From: a virus
IMG/VR virus record: IMGVR_UViG_3300025117_000116
Span: 1 to 44,483 of that record
Strand: one strand, 5' to 3'
Length of the DNA stretch: 44,483 bases
Every line of letters starts with the position of its first letter. Within the stretch, counting starts at the first letter, position 1. Below the pieces are notes generated by a model. It was given only the letters and a program-made list of their open reading frames with translations. It searched no databases and had not been told where the DNA came from. Position numbers and translations under genes: made by a program. Positions 35,071 to 43,841 of the stretch are shown here, one piece after another.

Positions 35071-35654
35071 TATCTCCCCATACAATAATTTAACTGCCCT
35101 AACCCCCAAGATTTATCTGCAAGATAATTAGCTATAATTATTAAATCAAATACATCAATAGAACAGTCTCCATTCAAATCTGCTACAATAGAATCCTTTA
35201 TTTGAGATCCTGAAAAAATATAATCTTGCAATAACCTTAAATCAACTATATCAACCTTAAAATTAGCATCAAGATCACCTAAAAATCTAAAATAAACTCT
35301 AGTTGACCTCCATGGATTAAAAACAATAGGAGTTATAGTCTCTATTTCTCCGCAAAGATAAATCAATTCCGAGTAAAAACGAATCGTATCGCCATACCTG
35401 GCCCCATCTTTATATGAGGTTGTCCAATCATCCCCAACAACGTGAATTAACATCTTACCATTTTTAAATATTCTAGTATAACCGCAAACAATCTCTCCTA
35501 CTTTACAGGTTACAAGTAAATTGTCATTAAACCAATCACCTTGTGCCCAATAATTTGCAACAACCGGGGTAATACGATAGTTTGTGTCGCATTGAGAATG
35601 CGATATTTGTGTTAACCCCAATGTTAACAAAATTAATAATATAAAAGTTTTCAT
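35070..35654 (-). CDS. Secreted protein with C-terminal dockerin-like calcium-binding repeat
   Basis: About 194 residues from the ATG at 35654 with GAGGGGG upstream. Residues 1-21 are a Sec signal peptide (MKTFILLILLTLGLTQISHS then QC); no classical lipobox. Residues about 25-120 form an unknown beta domain with paired Cys. Residues about 125-180 contain two dockerin/EF-type loops: GDLDANFKVDIVD and ADLNGDCSIDVFD, each with the D-x-N/D-x-D spacing. Bacterial dockerins bind cohesins; here it may be a secreted or surface-attached calcium protein. I know of no common phage role. Confidence 0.8.
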   Translation of the reverse strand: MKTFILLILLTLGLTQISHSQCDTNYRITPVVANYWAQGDWFNDNLLVTCKVGEIVCGYTRIFKNGKMLIHVVGDDWTTSYKDGARYGDTIRFYSELIYLCGEIETITPIVFNPWRSTRVYFRFLGDLDANFKVDIVDLRLLQDYIFSGSQIKDSIVADLNGDCSIDVFDLIIIANYLADKSWGLGQLNYCMGR

Positions 35655-35700
35655 ACGCCCCCTCATACTTTATACGTGTATATCCAAATTTCGTTTGAAA

Positions 35701-37284
35701 TTAATTTCCAGATTCCAAAATTTCTTTATGGTGATGATAGACACAAATTTGCATATCCTTAAATAACGAACATGAATTACAAATTATACCAGGTTGTAAC
35801 CCAAATTCAACCGACCTCCCCCCCCGTAATTTTGACTCTATCATGGTAGAAACTTGTTCCACCTTTATTTCACTAACTGGTATCATCTCACGTTCTTTAA
35901 TAACTCCACACCAATAATGCCTAAAATGCCATAAAAACTTATGGTCTGTAATAGGAGGCTTAATAAAACTTATATTATCATTATTCCCAAATAAATGCCT
36001 ATACCTAGATGGAGGTAATACACATTTATCGGGGATTCCAGCCCAAACTGACTCATTATTTATTTCTTGTGAATTTAGAACTATTATTGGGACGCTAGTC
36101 ATAGGCCAAATCATGGCCGAAACCGATGTACTTATTGACACTAGTAAATCACAATATTGGGACATATATATTTGTTCTATAGCATTTAATTCACCAATTT
36201 CAAAAACATTTGGTAAATTAAATTTAGGATATGGTATATCTTTTGGACCATAAAAAGCAATAAACTTTATATCAGGCATTGATTTACAAAGCTCATAATA
36301 ATTATCAAAACCCCACCCACTTATTTCATACGGAAGGGACATATGTGGGCGACATGAATCTATAAAAATTGCAACTATAGTCCTTAAATTATTATCTATA
36401 AATTTTACAAAATCTTGATTATACTTAATTATGCCAGAATATTTCTCTATTTTTTTAATAGGAATATTTGCCGCTAATCCATTAGCTCTCATTTTTCCCC
36501 AAACTTTTGGATTATCTTTAATCCCATAAACCCATGGTTTCCATTTAGCATCAACATCAAAAGATTCTGATAAAACAAAAACATCTTTTGGAATTTTGAC
36601 GAGATTGTTAATTATCCCATCAATCCCATTTGCCACGCTAAATAACTTTTTTTCGATATCGTTGTTATAAACCATTTTAACTTTTTTGTTTGGATAATAA
36701 TATTTAAAAACTAAAGCTATAGGATAAGTTAAAAGTCTGTCACCAAAAACCTTTGCTTTATTGTTTATCCATATTTCATTATATTTAGACAGATTAATAA
36801 TCTTTTTTCTACAACTAACTCGAATATTTTGATCATTCTCATCCCCATATGAAAACTTAAATTCAAATCCAGCATTAGTTAAAGCAAACGCAAGAGTACT
36901 TACATCAAATATGTTGTTATGATAGTTGCCCTTATATTCTTGTCCGCCATATAAAAAATTAATTATTTTACGTCTATTATTTATATCCCCACTGCCGGAA
37001 TATTCTTCATTAAATTGTTTAATAATCCACAATAAATTTGGAGTTTCAAGTAAAAGTTCGCCATCTGGTTTGAGAATCCTCCACCAGTTGTATAGAACAT
37101 ATGGGACTTCATGATGTGGAAAATGTTCAATAACATGATGGGCTATTACAGTAGAGCAAGATTCATCTTCGATTGATTTAAGTGTAGAAATATCTTCAAC
37201 TATATCAGTAGTATTAAGTTTTCTAAAATCTACCGATAAAAACCCCTCTATTTCTCTATTTCCCGCGCCTAAATTTAATTTCAT
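35701..37284 (-). CDS. SAM methyltransferase fused to a glycosyltransferase-like domain
   Basis: 527 residues. The N-terminus is a class I methyltransferase (type 11): LNLGAGNREIEGFLSVD (motif I), DESCSTVIAHHVIEH and ILKPDGELLLETPN. From about residue 190 a second domain follows, with a GT-B-like pattern of ADP-heptose-transferase type: IVAIFIDSCRPH, IKFIAFYGPKD, CDLLVSISTSVSAMIWPMTSVPIIVLN. The C-terminus has several Cys/His (CNSCSLFKDMQICVYHHH). It probably transfers and methylates a sugar. The start has GTAGGAG upstream. Confidence 0.75.
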   Translation of the reverse strand: MKLNLGAGNREIEGFLSVDFRKLNTTDIVEDISTLKSIEDESCSTVIAHHVIEHFPHHEVPYVLYNWWRILKPDGELLLETPNLLWIIKQFNEEYSGSGDINNRRKIINFLYGGQEYKGNYHNNIFDVSTLAFALTNAGFEFKFSYGDENDQNIRVSCRKKIINLSKYNEIWINNKAKVFGDRLLTYPIALVFKYYYPNKKVKMVYNNDIEKKLFSVANGIDGIINNLVKIPKDVFVLSESFDVDAKWKPWVYGIKDNPKVWGKMRANGLAANIPIKKIEKYSGIIKYNQDFVKFIDNNLRTIVAIFIDSCRPHMSLPYEISGWGFDNYYELCKSMPDIKFIAFYGPKDIPYPKFNLPNVFEIGELNAIEQIYMSQYCDLLVSISTSVSAMIWPMTSVPIIVLNSQEINNESVWAGIPDKCVLPPSRYRHLFGNNDNISFIKPPITDHKFLWHFRHYWCGVIKEREMIPVSEIKVEQVSTMIESKLRGGRSVEFGLQPGIICNSCSLFKDMQICVYHHHKEILESGN

Positions 37285-37291
37285 TGTTCTC

Positions 37292-37750
37292 CTACGGTTT
37301 ATAGCAAATAAATACTATCTCTGGACAATAACTAAATTGTTCATAGCAATCAAAATTAACAAATTTATTAAAAATATTAAACAATTTATCTTTATAAATG
37401 CCTTGCTTATGGTAATCATAAGCGTGTGTATGGTTGGCATATAAATAACAATCTAACCAGTTTATATCTAGTTGTTTATTATATTCAGAAATAGCACCTT
37501 CAAAAGAGGGACAAACTGAATAAAATTTCCCACCGCTTTGTAAAATTCTAAAAGATTCATTTGCAAATTGTTTAAGTTCATTTTTATCTAGATGCTCAAT
37601 TAAATGTGAGCAATAAATCTCTTCTACTGAATTATCTCCTAATCCAGTTTGTAAACATGAAGCCAATATATCTGGTTCCTTGTCTGGGCAAATATCTAAG
37701 TTTAGATATCCATCCATCCTTATAACCCCAGACCCAATATTTAATTTCAT
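37292..37750 (-). CDS. Small SAM-dependent methyltransferase (type 11)
   Basis: 152 residues. Motif I-like LNIGSGVIRMDGYLNLD, then DNSVEEIYCSHLIEHL and FRILQSGGKFYSV, close in pattern to the N-terminal domain of the 527-residue neighbour, so these two may be paralogues. It joins the GT2 gene by an ATGA overlap. It probably methylates a sugar or lipid-linked intermediate. Confidence 0.78.
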   Translation of the reverse strand: MKLNIGSGVIRMDGYLNLDICPDKEPDILASCLQTGLGDNSVEEIYCSHLIEHLDKNELKQFANESFRILQSGGKFYSVCPSFEGAISEYNKQLDINWLDCYLYANHTHAYDYHKQGIYKDKLFNIFNKFVNFDCYEQFSYCPEIVFICYKP

Positions 37751-38544
37751 ATTAACTCCTTTAATATTTTTTGCTGCAAATTATAGCAATTTTCCATTTC
37801 TTCTTTAATGTCCTTTCTATCAATTTTCTTGCTAAACCAAATATCTTTTGTTTCAAATAAAACCGAGGTCTCTTTAAATAGGGGAGTCATCCAATCTATA
37901 GTGGAATTTTTTTTATAGTATTTTAACTTATTTAAAAGATTTTCATAATTAACTGAACTATAATGCAATAGCGGTAAACCTGTAATTAAAGTATTTTCAT
38001 CGCAGATAGATTTAGGCCACAAAATATTATGGAATCCAGGCCTAGAAATAATCTTGTCACGATCATCGTGCATCCACATCCTGGGTGGGGATAGACGACT
38101 TAACTGATCAGCCTTGCTATAGCCCTCCGAAAACCATAAATTAACCCATTTAAATTTTAATGCTTTTAAAATATGTTTTTTTAAATAACTTATTAATATT
38201 TCAAGATAATTTCTGGTAAAATAATATGGTAAAAGTTCATCAAAATCAAATGAAATAATAAAATCTGGGGCCATCTGCCTAACTGACTTATAAAGTTTAA
38301 TTTTATTGCCAACCTCGTTCCCACTTTGCCACGAGTTTTTACGATTTTTTATAATTTGATCATCTTTGCGAAGATTGAAATAAATTCTATCAAATGTATT
38401 ATCAGTGGAACAATCATCTAAGAAAATAATCCTATCGCATAATCCTTTATAAAAGTCTACAACCTTTTCAAAAAAAACTGGAGAAATTTTATCACACCTA
38501 GTTGACTCATTATAAATCTGGCACATACCTATAACATTAGGCAT
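37747..38544 (-). CDS. Glycosyltransferase family 2-like
   Basis: 265 residues with a GT-A core: opening strand NVIGMCQIYNE, nucleotide loop DDCSTDNTFD, and a metal-binding FDFDE acidic motif (about residue 98-102), seen in GT2 enzymes that act near Leloir donors. The C-terminal half is basic. It lacks a membrane segment, so it is probably soluble. It overlaps the next gene by eight bases. Confidence 0.78.
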   Translation of the reverse strand: MPNVIGMCQIYNESTRCDKISPVFFEKVVDFYKGLCDRIIFLDDCSTDNTFDRIYFNLRKDDQIIKNRKNSWQSGNEVGNKIKLYKSVRQMAPDFIISFDFDELLPYYFTRNYLEILISYLKKHILKALKFKWVNLWFSEGYSKADQLSRLSPPRMWMHDDRDKIISRPGFHNILWPKSICDENTLITGLPLLHYSSVNYENLLNKLKYYKKNSTIDWMTPLFKETSVLFETKDIWFSKKIDRKDIKEEMENCYNLQQKILKELI

Positions 38545-39586
38545 TTAAAATTCCGATTAGTTTATGAATATTTTTTTTAATAGACCATTGATCCCTGGCA
38601 AAATCATAAGAAGCTTTCATACGATCATATAGTTTATCTTTTTCGTTATAAAGTTTTACTATCACATTGTATAAATCATCTTCTGACTGCACAATCTCCC
38701 AAGGGGGGAATTCTCCAATATCTTTAGTAATTAAATCAATTGCATACTGATTTAATCTAACAATATTTACTAACCCTAAAGTCATATTTTCTACTGAAGA
38801 AAGACAATAGTATCCGTCAGATTGCATTTGGTCAAATGCCACAAAAGATTGTTTTTTAGAAATCAATGAATCAGCCTGACCACAATTTTCTATAAGAACT
38901 ATCTTGACTCTGTCTTCGCCTAAAACTTCATTAGCCCTATTAACAGCAGCAATTAATTCATCAGTATTTTTAATCCTGCGATCCGTTGGGGAATGGGAAA
39001 TAAATAAGGTGTCAAAATTAAACTTATTTTTGGATACAAAATCAAATAAACTATTTCTATATCTAGGATGTGTATCTGTTAAAAGAATTGGGATATAATG
39101 GCACTCCATTTTGGGAGAAACATTTCTATAAATATCTGGCTGGGGAGTAATCACTGGCCACCCGCGCATTTTGCAAAGTTTAATAAAAAATGGATAATTT
39201 CTACGCAATGAAGTAGACCCAGGAAAATATGCAAAAACTTTCTTTTTCATTTGGTCCAAAATTGCAGGAAAAGGAACATCATTTATTTTGAAATCAGCAT
39301 CATCATCTTTTCTATCTGCATTGCCAGCCCCAGGGACAACCCCCATTGAGACAATTACAGTGTCAGCCCATTCAACAAGCCTCATAAATTCGTGATGCCA
39401 ATATTCACTTGGCCTCATATTAAATGCGCCCCACAATTCTCTATTAAAAACAATATCCGAATCAAAACCCCTTGACTCATTAAAAGTCACAAGCCTATAT
39501 TCATGTTCCGTATATTCATTGATAGCTTGCCCCAACATTGAGGCCATTCCACCGGTATCTATCTGACCAAAGTGAAGAATTTTCAT
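38537..39586 (-). CDS. GT-B type glycosyltransferase, putative
   Basis: 349 residues. The start ILHFGQIDTGGMASMLGQAI matches the first Rossmann strand and glycine loop of GT4-type enzymes. The C-terminal half holds FISHSPTDRRIKNTDELI and a donor-site-like stretch ending VENMTLGLVNIVRL. The usual E-x7-E donor motif is degenerate, so family placement is moderate. ATG overlaps the upstream gene stop by four bases. Confidence 0.65.
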   Translation of the reverse strand: MKILHFGQIDTGGMASMLGQAINEYTEHEYRLVTFNESRGFDSDIVFNRELWGAFNMRPSEYWHHEFMRLVEWADTVIVSMGVVPGAGNADRKDDDADFKINDVPFPAILDQMKKKVFAYFPGSTSLRRNYPFFIKLCKMRGWPVITPQPDIYRNVSPKMECHYIPILLTDTHPRYRNSLFDFVSKNKFNFDTLFISHSPTDRRIKNTDELIAAVNRANEVLGEDRVKIVLIENCGQADSLISKKQSFVAFDQMQSDGYYCLSSVENMTLGLVNIVRLNQYAIDLITKDIGEFPPWEIVQSEDDLYNVIVKLYNEKDKLYDRMKASYDFARDQWSIKKNIHKLIGILNA

Positions 39587-40389
39587 TCATTTCCTTTAAC
39601 TATAAATTTTTGAAACATATCTGTTAATTCCCATGTCTTCTGTTTAATAAAATCTTCCTGTGAGTATAGAAACTGAGTTCGCCCTTTATGCTCTCTTCTA
39701 CTCATTAATGATTGCGGAACTATTGCTATATTTTTTATATTGCTATTATGAGCCATCCTTAACCATTGACTAAAATCCTGAATAAACTTATACTGTTCAT
39801 TAAACGGCCCAACCTCATCAAATAAAATTTTCTCAAAAATAAAACAACACCCGTTATATTGGCAAGATCTTCTGTGCAGGCATTTAATTAAAGAATCTTT
39901 AAATTCTTTAATATCAACTAATCTAGGTTGTTGGGCAATTGTAATATTTTCTGGAATAGGCGGTTTATACTGTGCTATTCCCTTTAGATTGTCATCCTTG
40001 TCATAAATAATTTCTGTATATCCTGAATAAGATATCTTACAATTCAAATTATTCAAAGCAAAAATATGTGTTTCTAAAAATTCAGGATAAAAGAAATCGT
40101 CCGAACTCAACCATGAAAAATATTTAAATTTTGGATTCGAAAATCTAATGCCATCATTTAACGCACAAGCCGTCCCACCATTTTCCCCTCTAACGTGAAC
40201 CTTAAAATTAATATTCCCCTTATCAAAAATAAATCCTGAAACATCTGGGGGAATATCTCCATCTTCTACAATAACAATCTCAATCGGAATTTTGCCTATA
40301 CATGTTTGATTTAAAATAGACTTTACCGCACAGTGCAGATATTCTTTTTTTTGTTTATAAGTGGGAATTATTATTGAAACACCGTTCAT
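39583..40389 (-). CDS. Glycosyltransferase family 2
   Basis: 268 residues with the classic GT2 N-terminus: VSIIIPTYKQKKEYLHCAVKSILNQ, IEIVIVEDGD, GTACALNDGI and the DxD-type WLSSDDFF (about 93-100). The C-terminal part has FNEQYKFIQDFSQWLRMA, the acceptor-side motif. It is the first gene in transcription order of the glycan cassette, with CTAGGATAATT upstream. Confidence 0.9.
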   Translation of the reverse strand: MNGVSIIIPTYKQKKEYLHCAVKSILNQTCIGKIPIEIVIVEDGDIPPDVSGFIFDKGNINFKVHVRGENGGTACALNDGIRFSNPKFKYFSWLSSDDFFYPEFLETHIFALNNLNCKISYSGYTEIIYDKDDNLKGIAQYKPPIPENITIAQQPRLVDIKEFKDSLIKCLHRRSCQYNGCCFIFEKILFDEVGPFNEQYKFIQDFSQWLRMAHNSNIKNIAIVPQSLMSRREHKGRTQFLYSQEDFIKQKTWELTDMFQKFIVKGNE

Positions 40390-40396
40390 AATTATC

Positions 40397-40771
40397 CTAG
40401 TGTTTGAGTTGCCTAGTTATATCCACTACCGCATTTTGGGCAGTTGAATCGCAAAAAGATTGAATGGTATTATTTTCTATAGCGTCCATAACGGCTTCAG
40501 TTTCTAAAATTTGTTGGCAATAAAGAGCTTTTCGACTATTCTTTATTTTTCCGTTCTTATAGTAAAATCTCAAACCAATTTCTTCTCCATTTGCATGAAT
40601 ACTAACAGTGTCTAAAGTGATATATCCATTAGCTTCATACGTTCTATTTTGAGCAGACCAATATTTTGCAAGTTGCAAACAGATTTCGTCGCAAACGCTA
40701 ATTTTTTCAAGACTCCACTTTGTAAAATCCTGATCATCCTCAAGTTTCTTAATAGTAATTGTCACCTTCAT
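40397..40771 (-). CDS. Small protein, unknown function
   Basis: 124 residues, with a strong AGGAGAAAAA ribosome site. Alpha/beta with an N-terminal strand KVTITIKKLED, several Cys, and a helical C-terminus. It lies between the patatin gene and the glycan cassette. No motif recognised. Confidence 0.55.
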   Translation of the reverse strand: MKVTITIKKLEDDQDFTKWSLEKISVCDEICLQLAKYWSAQNRTYEANGYITLDTVSIHANGEEIGLRFYYKNGKIKNSRKALYCQQILETEAVMDAIENNTIQSFCDSTAQNAVVDITRQLKH

Positions 40772-40779
40772 TTTTTCTC

Positions 40780-41754
40780 CTATTTAAAAATTTCTGAATT
40801 CAATGCTGTATTTCTAGCTATCTTATAACCTAATTCATAACCATGTCTAATTTTATCTGGATAAAAATCCAGTGTTCGCATAAATTCTTTATCTGGTTCT
40901 ATTATCAATAAATTTAATTTCTTATAATTTTGAAATTGTAAATTTAGATTGCGGATAGAATCTCTTAATAATTTATTCCCATAAAACCCTTGTAGTGAAA
41001 GTTCTTCTGATAAAACCAGATAGTCCCCAATAAAATCATTTATAAATTCCGCTTTGTCAATATCGTTATTATAAATTTCATTTACCAAAGTGTCTACTAC
41101 AGAAAGTAAAAGATCAATATCACTCGGAGCTTTCTGTAACTCTGGCAACTCTTGTGGAGAGCATTTTATAACAATAATTAAATCACATCCAGCCTTAATA
41201 GCTGGTTTAATTGGAGTAATTTCTCTAATACCACCATCAAGATAATAATTCCCATTTATTTCTACTGGAGGAAAAATACCTGGGATTGAACAGGACCCAA
41301 TCAGATATTTTCTAAAACTATCTTCGGTTAAACTTTGATCTTTAGAAGAAATATATCTTAACTTTCTAGTCCTTGTATTTACAACTGCACACTGATATTC
41401 CCTTCCAGATTTACGGATCTTATCGAGGCTAACTTTTTGGTTGAGAATATTAAATAAAGGGGATAAACTAGCATAAGAATCTGCGCCTAGAGCAAAACCC
41501 AAAATACCAAAAAATCTTTTTTTAAATACATTTTTTGGAGATTTTATATTAAACCAAACATTTTTCAAAACATCAATTTCTCCATCAGCAACCTTTACTC
41601 CGTTCAAAGAACCTATCGAAGTCCCAGATATAAACTTAAACGGGTTATAGCCAAAAAATTCATCTACAAAAAAATCTATAGCCCCAAGACTAAAACACCC
41701 CTTAGCCCCACCACCTGAGAGAACAATCCCTATTTTTTGAAAGTTTTTAAACAT
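40780..41754 (-). CDS. Patatin-like phospholipase
   Basis: About 324 residues from the ATG at 41754 (AGGT upstream; a GTG 15 bases earlier overlaps the barrel gene). It has the oxyanion GGGAKG at 14-19, the nucleophile elbow GTSIGS with Ser 46, and the catalytic Asp in YLDGGIREI (Asp 173). The dyad is complete, so it should hydrolyse acyl esters of membrane lipids. There is no signal peptide. It begins directly after the barrel gene; together they may act on the host envelope, in lysis or superinfection exclusion. The role is inference. Confidence 0.9.
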   Translation of the reverse strand: MFKNFQKIGIVLSGGGAKGCFSLGAIDFFVDEFFGYNPFKFISGTSIGSLNGVKVADGEIDVLKNVWFNIKSPKNVFKKRFFGILGFALGADSYASLSPLFNILNQKVSLDKIRKSGREYQCAVVNTRTRKLRYISSKDQSLTEDSFRKYLIGSCSIPGIFPPVEINGNYYLDGGIREITPIKPAIKAGCDLIIVIKCSPQELPELQKAPSDIDLLLSVVDTLVNEIYNNDIDKAEFINDFIGDYLVLSEELSLQGFYGNKLLRDSIRNLNLQFQNYKKLNLLIIEPDKEFMRTLDFYPDKIRHGYELGYKIARNTALNSEIFK

Positions 41755-41759
41755 TTTAC

Positions 41760-42296
41760 CTATCGCCACGCAGTTTCCAAACCAAGATAAAGAGTTGTTG
41801 TATAGGTCTTAGTTACCTGATCCACTGTGACAACATCAACACCTAAAAATGGGGTAAATCTATCATTCATTGCATAATAAACCCCAAACCCATTTACTTG
41901 TCCAAAATTATTGGCCCCACCTTCTAAACTTTGAGTTAACAAACTAAACTTAGCAAACGCCCCTAATCTTCGATAAACTCTCTCATGATACAGCCCAAAT
42001 AACCCATAACTTTGCAAATCTGATTCAGATAGAGAAGTTGGTGAAAATCCTATGGCACTATAAGTCCCCCCTATAGAAAAATTACTAGACGTGTGATAGA
42101 TAAAAAGAACAGACTTGGAAAATCCAGGCTTAAATTCCTCACTCCCAGGGGAAGTAGGGAAAGAGGCCCCAAAAGCCGTAGCTACCGCAATCCTTGCATA
42201 ATTTGCATTAGTTGAATCCCCATATCCAACGTTAGTTAAGACCAGAGACGCAAAAACAAAAACTGCCAAACAAATTAGTAACTTCTTAATAGACAT
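41760..42296 (-). CDS. Outer-membrane beta-barrel protein with signal peptide, putative
   Basis: 178 residues. A Sec signal (MSIKKLLICLAVFVFASLVLT then NVGYG) leads into alternating aromatic/glycine strands (FSIGGTYSAIGFSP, LGAFAKFSLL, GFGVYYAMNDRF, TLYLGLETAWR) with a C-terminal aromatic residue pattern close to barrel insertion signals. The family may be OmpA/Opa-like short barrels. It suggests a Gram-negative host and a possible host-surface-altering role. CGGAG lies upstream of the ATG. It is the first gene of the leftward unit started in the divergent promoter region 42297-42407. Confidence 0.7.
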   Translation of the reverse strand: MSIKKLLICLAVFVFASLVLTNVGYGDSTNANYARIAVATAFGASFPTSPGSEEFKPGFSKSVLFIYHTSSNFSIGGTYSAIGFSPTSLSESDLQSYGLFGLYHERVYRRLGAFAKFSLLTQSLEGGANNFGQVNGFGVYYAMNDRFTPFLGVDVVTVDQVTKTYTTTLYLGLETAWR

Positions 42297-42347
42297 ACAT
42301 TTACTCCGTTTCTATGAAAAATAACTAACAATTTTCACTCCCCTCTC

Positions 42348-42360
42348 GTATAGTATACGG
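42348..42360. promoter_or_regulatory. Palindromic -10 pair, CGTATAGTATACG, in the divergent promoter region
   Basis: CGTATA-G-TATACG is a perfect 13-bp palindrome. Read rightward it contains TATAGT, read leftward TATACT, so the same element could serve as -10 box for the nuclease (start 42408) and for the barrel gene (start 42296). No good -35 hexamers are visible; the palindrome could instead be an operator. CGTATAGT also precedes the gene at 44168. Confidence 0.35.
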
Positions 42361-42407
42361 AGAACTTAATGATTTTCGTTGAACTATTTTTTCAGGAAGG
42401 ATAAAAA

Positions 42408-42809
42408 ATGAGATTTGGCCATGTGAAACGGGGATGGAGAACGATTGACAACAAGCGTATATACTTTGACTCAAAAGCGGAGGCAAATTATTACAGAATA
42501 TTACTTTTTCTAAAGTCCCATAATTCAATACTCGACTTCCAATTTCATCCACCATCGTTCATATTCTCCGAAATTAAATTTGGGACTAAAAAATATGAAT
42601 TAGATTTTATGGTTAAAGAAATCAACGGGGCAGTAAAATACATAGAAATTAAAGGCACAGATGATTTAAGCAAAATGGACCCCAAAAGCAAAACTAAAAT
42701 CAATAGATTTAGAAAATATTTCCCAGCCCATAAATTGGATGTTATCAGCGTAAAAAGAGTTCAACAAATGTGCTCCCAGATGAAAGGTTTAATTAAAGAT
42801 CTGGAGTAA
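42408..42809 (+). CDS. DUF1064-type PD-(D/E)XK nuclease
   Basis: 133 residues and the only plus-strand gene in the window. It has the DUF1064 start FDSKAEANYYR (Glu 25), then YELDFMV (Asp 66) and YIEIKG (Glu 80, Lys 82), the PD-(D/E)XK core. Such proteins are phage endonucleases, possibly for Holliday-junction or nick cleavage in recombination or packaging. AGGAAGG before the ATG is a strong ribosome site. It converges with the zinc-ribbon gene, overlapping it by 17 bases at the 3' ends. Promoter in 42297-42407. Confidence 0.82.
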   Translation: MRFGHVKRGWRTIDNKRIYFDSKAEANYYRILLFLKSHNSILDFQFHPPSFIFSEIKFGTKKYELDFMVKEINGAVKYIEIKGTDDLSKMDPKSKTKINRFRKYFPAHKLDVISVKRVQQMCSQMKGLIKDLE

Positions 42810-43092
42810 TTTTATCTTTTAAATCTTCCTCGCCAACTTCTCTCAATACAACACTAAAATGATCATCTAAATCTTCTGAACGGCTTGTTTTCGTAAGACA
42901 AATTAAATTAACAAAAACCACATCGCCAACATCATAACTATCAAATCCAATTTCAAAAGAATATTTTCTTTTACATTTTTGGCACTGAAATATTTTTAAC
43001 CCTTCTTTCGTCTCTTCTGAGATTTTAACAATTTCATCTATATCGCAACCATTATCACAATTCATTTTCATACGATTAATTAACATCCCCAT
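42793..43092 (-). CDS. Small zinc-ribbon protein, unknown
   Basis: 99 residues, with paired cysteines (CDNGCD at 12-17 and CQKCKR about 36-41), a likely zinc ribbon, and a C-terminus rich in Asp/Glu. It overlaps the stop of the upstream gene and converges with the DUF1064 nuclease. The start at 43092 has AAGGGTAA upstream. Function unknown; DNA or RNA binding is possible. Confidence 0.6.
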   Translation of the reverse strand: MGMLINRMKMNCDNGCDIDEIVKISEETKEGLKIFQCQKCKRKYSFEIGFDSYDVGDVVFVNLICLTKTSRSEDLDDHFSVVLREVGEEDLKDKITPDL

Positions 43093-43841
43093 TTACCCTT
43101 ACGAAACAATCTCCAAATAATTGAATAGACACCAAGATCAAGAATATTCTGATCTAAATCTTCATGCTTAGGTTCTTTACCAACTTTCAACTGCCCAGTC
43201 ATGATATTAAACCCAACTAGATTCATCAAACGTGCAACCTTATCCCAAGTCCTTGTAGCTAAACCAACCTCCCCGGTCCCTAAAATATTGAACGGACTAT
43301 AATCTTGATTTTTAGATAAATGTAAACGGAACATTTCATTTATCGTAATTAAAAATTCTTTAACTTGATTAGGACATTTTTCCCAAACTGTATCTTTATT
43401 TTGGAAATGTTTAATAATGTCTGTAAAAGATTCTTCTATAAATTTTTCGTCAGGAACAATCAGATTAAATTCAACCATCCCTGTCGGACTAAAATATTTT
43501 TCATAATTATTAGAATAGAAAATAGGAATTCCTAATTTTTTTGCCCATTCATTTTCAATTCCTGCCCCTTTAGATTTTTCCCAATTAGGTAACATAAACA
43601 TTGCATGACAAGAAAGAATAATAGAATAATCTTCTTCTATAAAATTCTGCCAGGTTAATTCATCAGGAATAAATTCTGAATCTCCGCCGTTTGAATGGGG
43701 GCAAACAACAGCAAAACCTTTCAAGCGAAGAGCGTGAGCATATTTCTGAGCTATTTTTATATTCTGATCAACAGTAACATTTTCAAACGGAGTATATGGC
43801 CCTGAAACATAAACAACTGGTCTAATTTTTTTTATCTCCAT
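43080..43841 (-). CDS. Nucleoside deoxyribosyltransferase-like domain fused to DUF1599-like domain
   Basis: 253 residues. The N-terminal about 115 residues resemble DUF4406 / nucleoside 2-deoxyribosyltransferase: VVYVSGPYTPFENV, GFAVVCPHSNGG and the helix CHAMFMLPNWEKSKGAGIENEWAKKLG with the Glu typical of the family. The C-terminal about 100 residues resemble DUF1599 (nucleotide-modification-associated domain 1): SKNQDYSPFNILGTGEVGLATRTWDK and DQNILDLGVYSII. The pairing suggests salvage or synthesis of a modified nucleotide, possibly for hypermodified phage DNA. AAAAAGGAAAC lies upstream of the ATG. Confidence 0.78.
   Translation of the reverse strand: MEIKKIRPVVYVSGPYTPFENVTVDQNIKIAQKYAHALRLKGFAVVCPHSNGGDSEFIPDELTWQNFIEEDYSIILSCHAMFMLPNWEKSKGAGIENEWAKKLGIPIFYSNNYEKYFSPTGMVEFNLIVPDEKFIEESFTDIIKHFQNKDTVWEKCPNQVKEFLITINEMFRLHLSKNQDYSPFNILGTGEVGLATRTWDKVARLMNLVGFNIMTGQLKVGKEPKHEDLDQNILDLGVYSIIWRLFRKGKWGC

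Noticed and set aside
42325-42555. 76-residue minus-strand open frame
   Set aside because: Antisense to the DUF1064 nuclease and covering the divergent promoter; no coding pattern.
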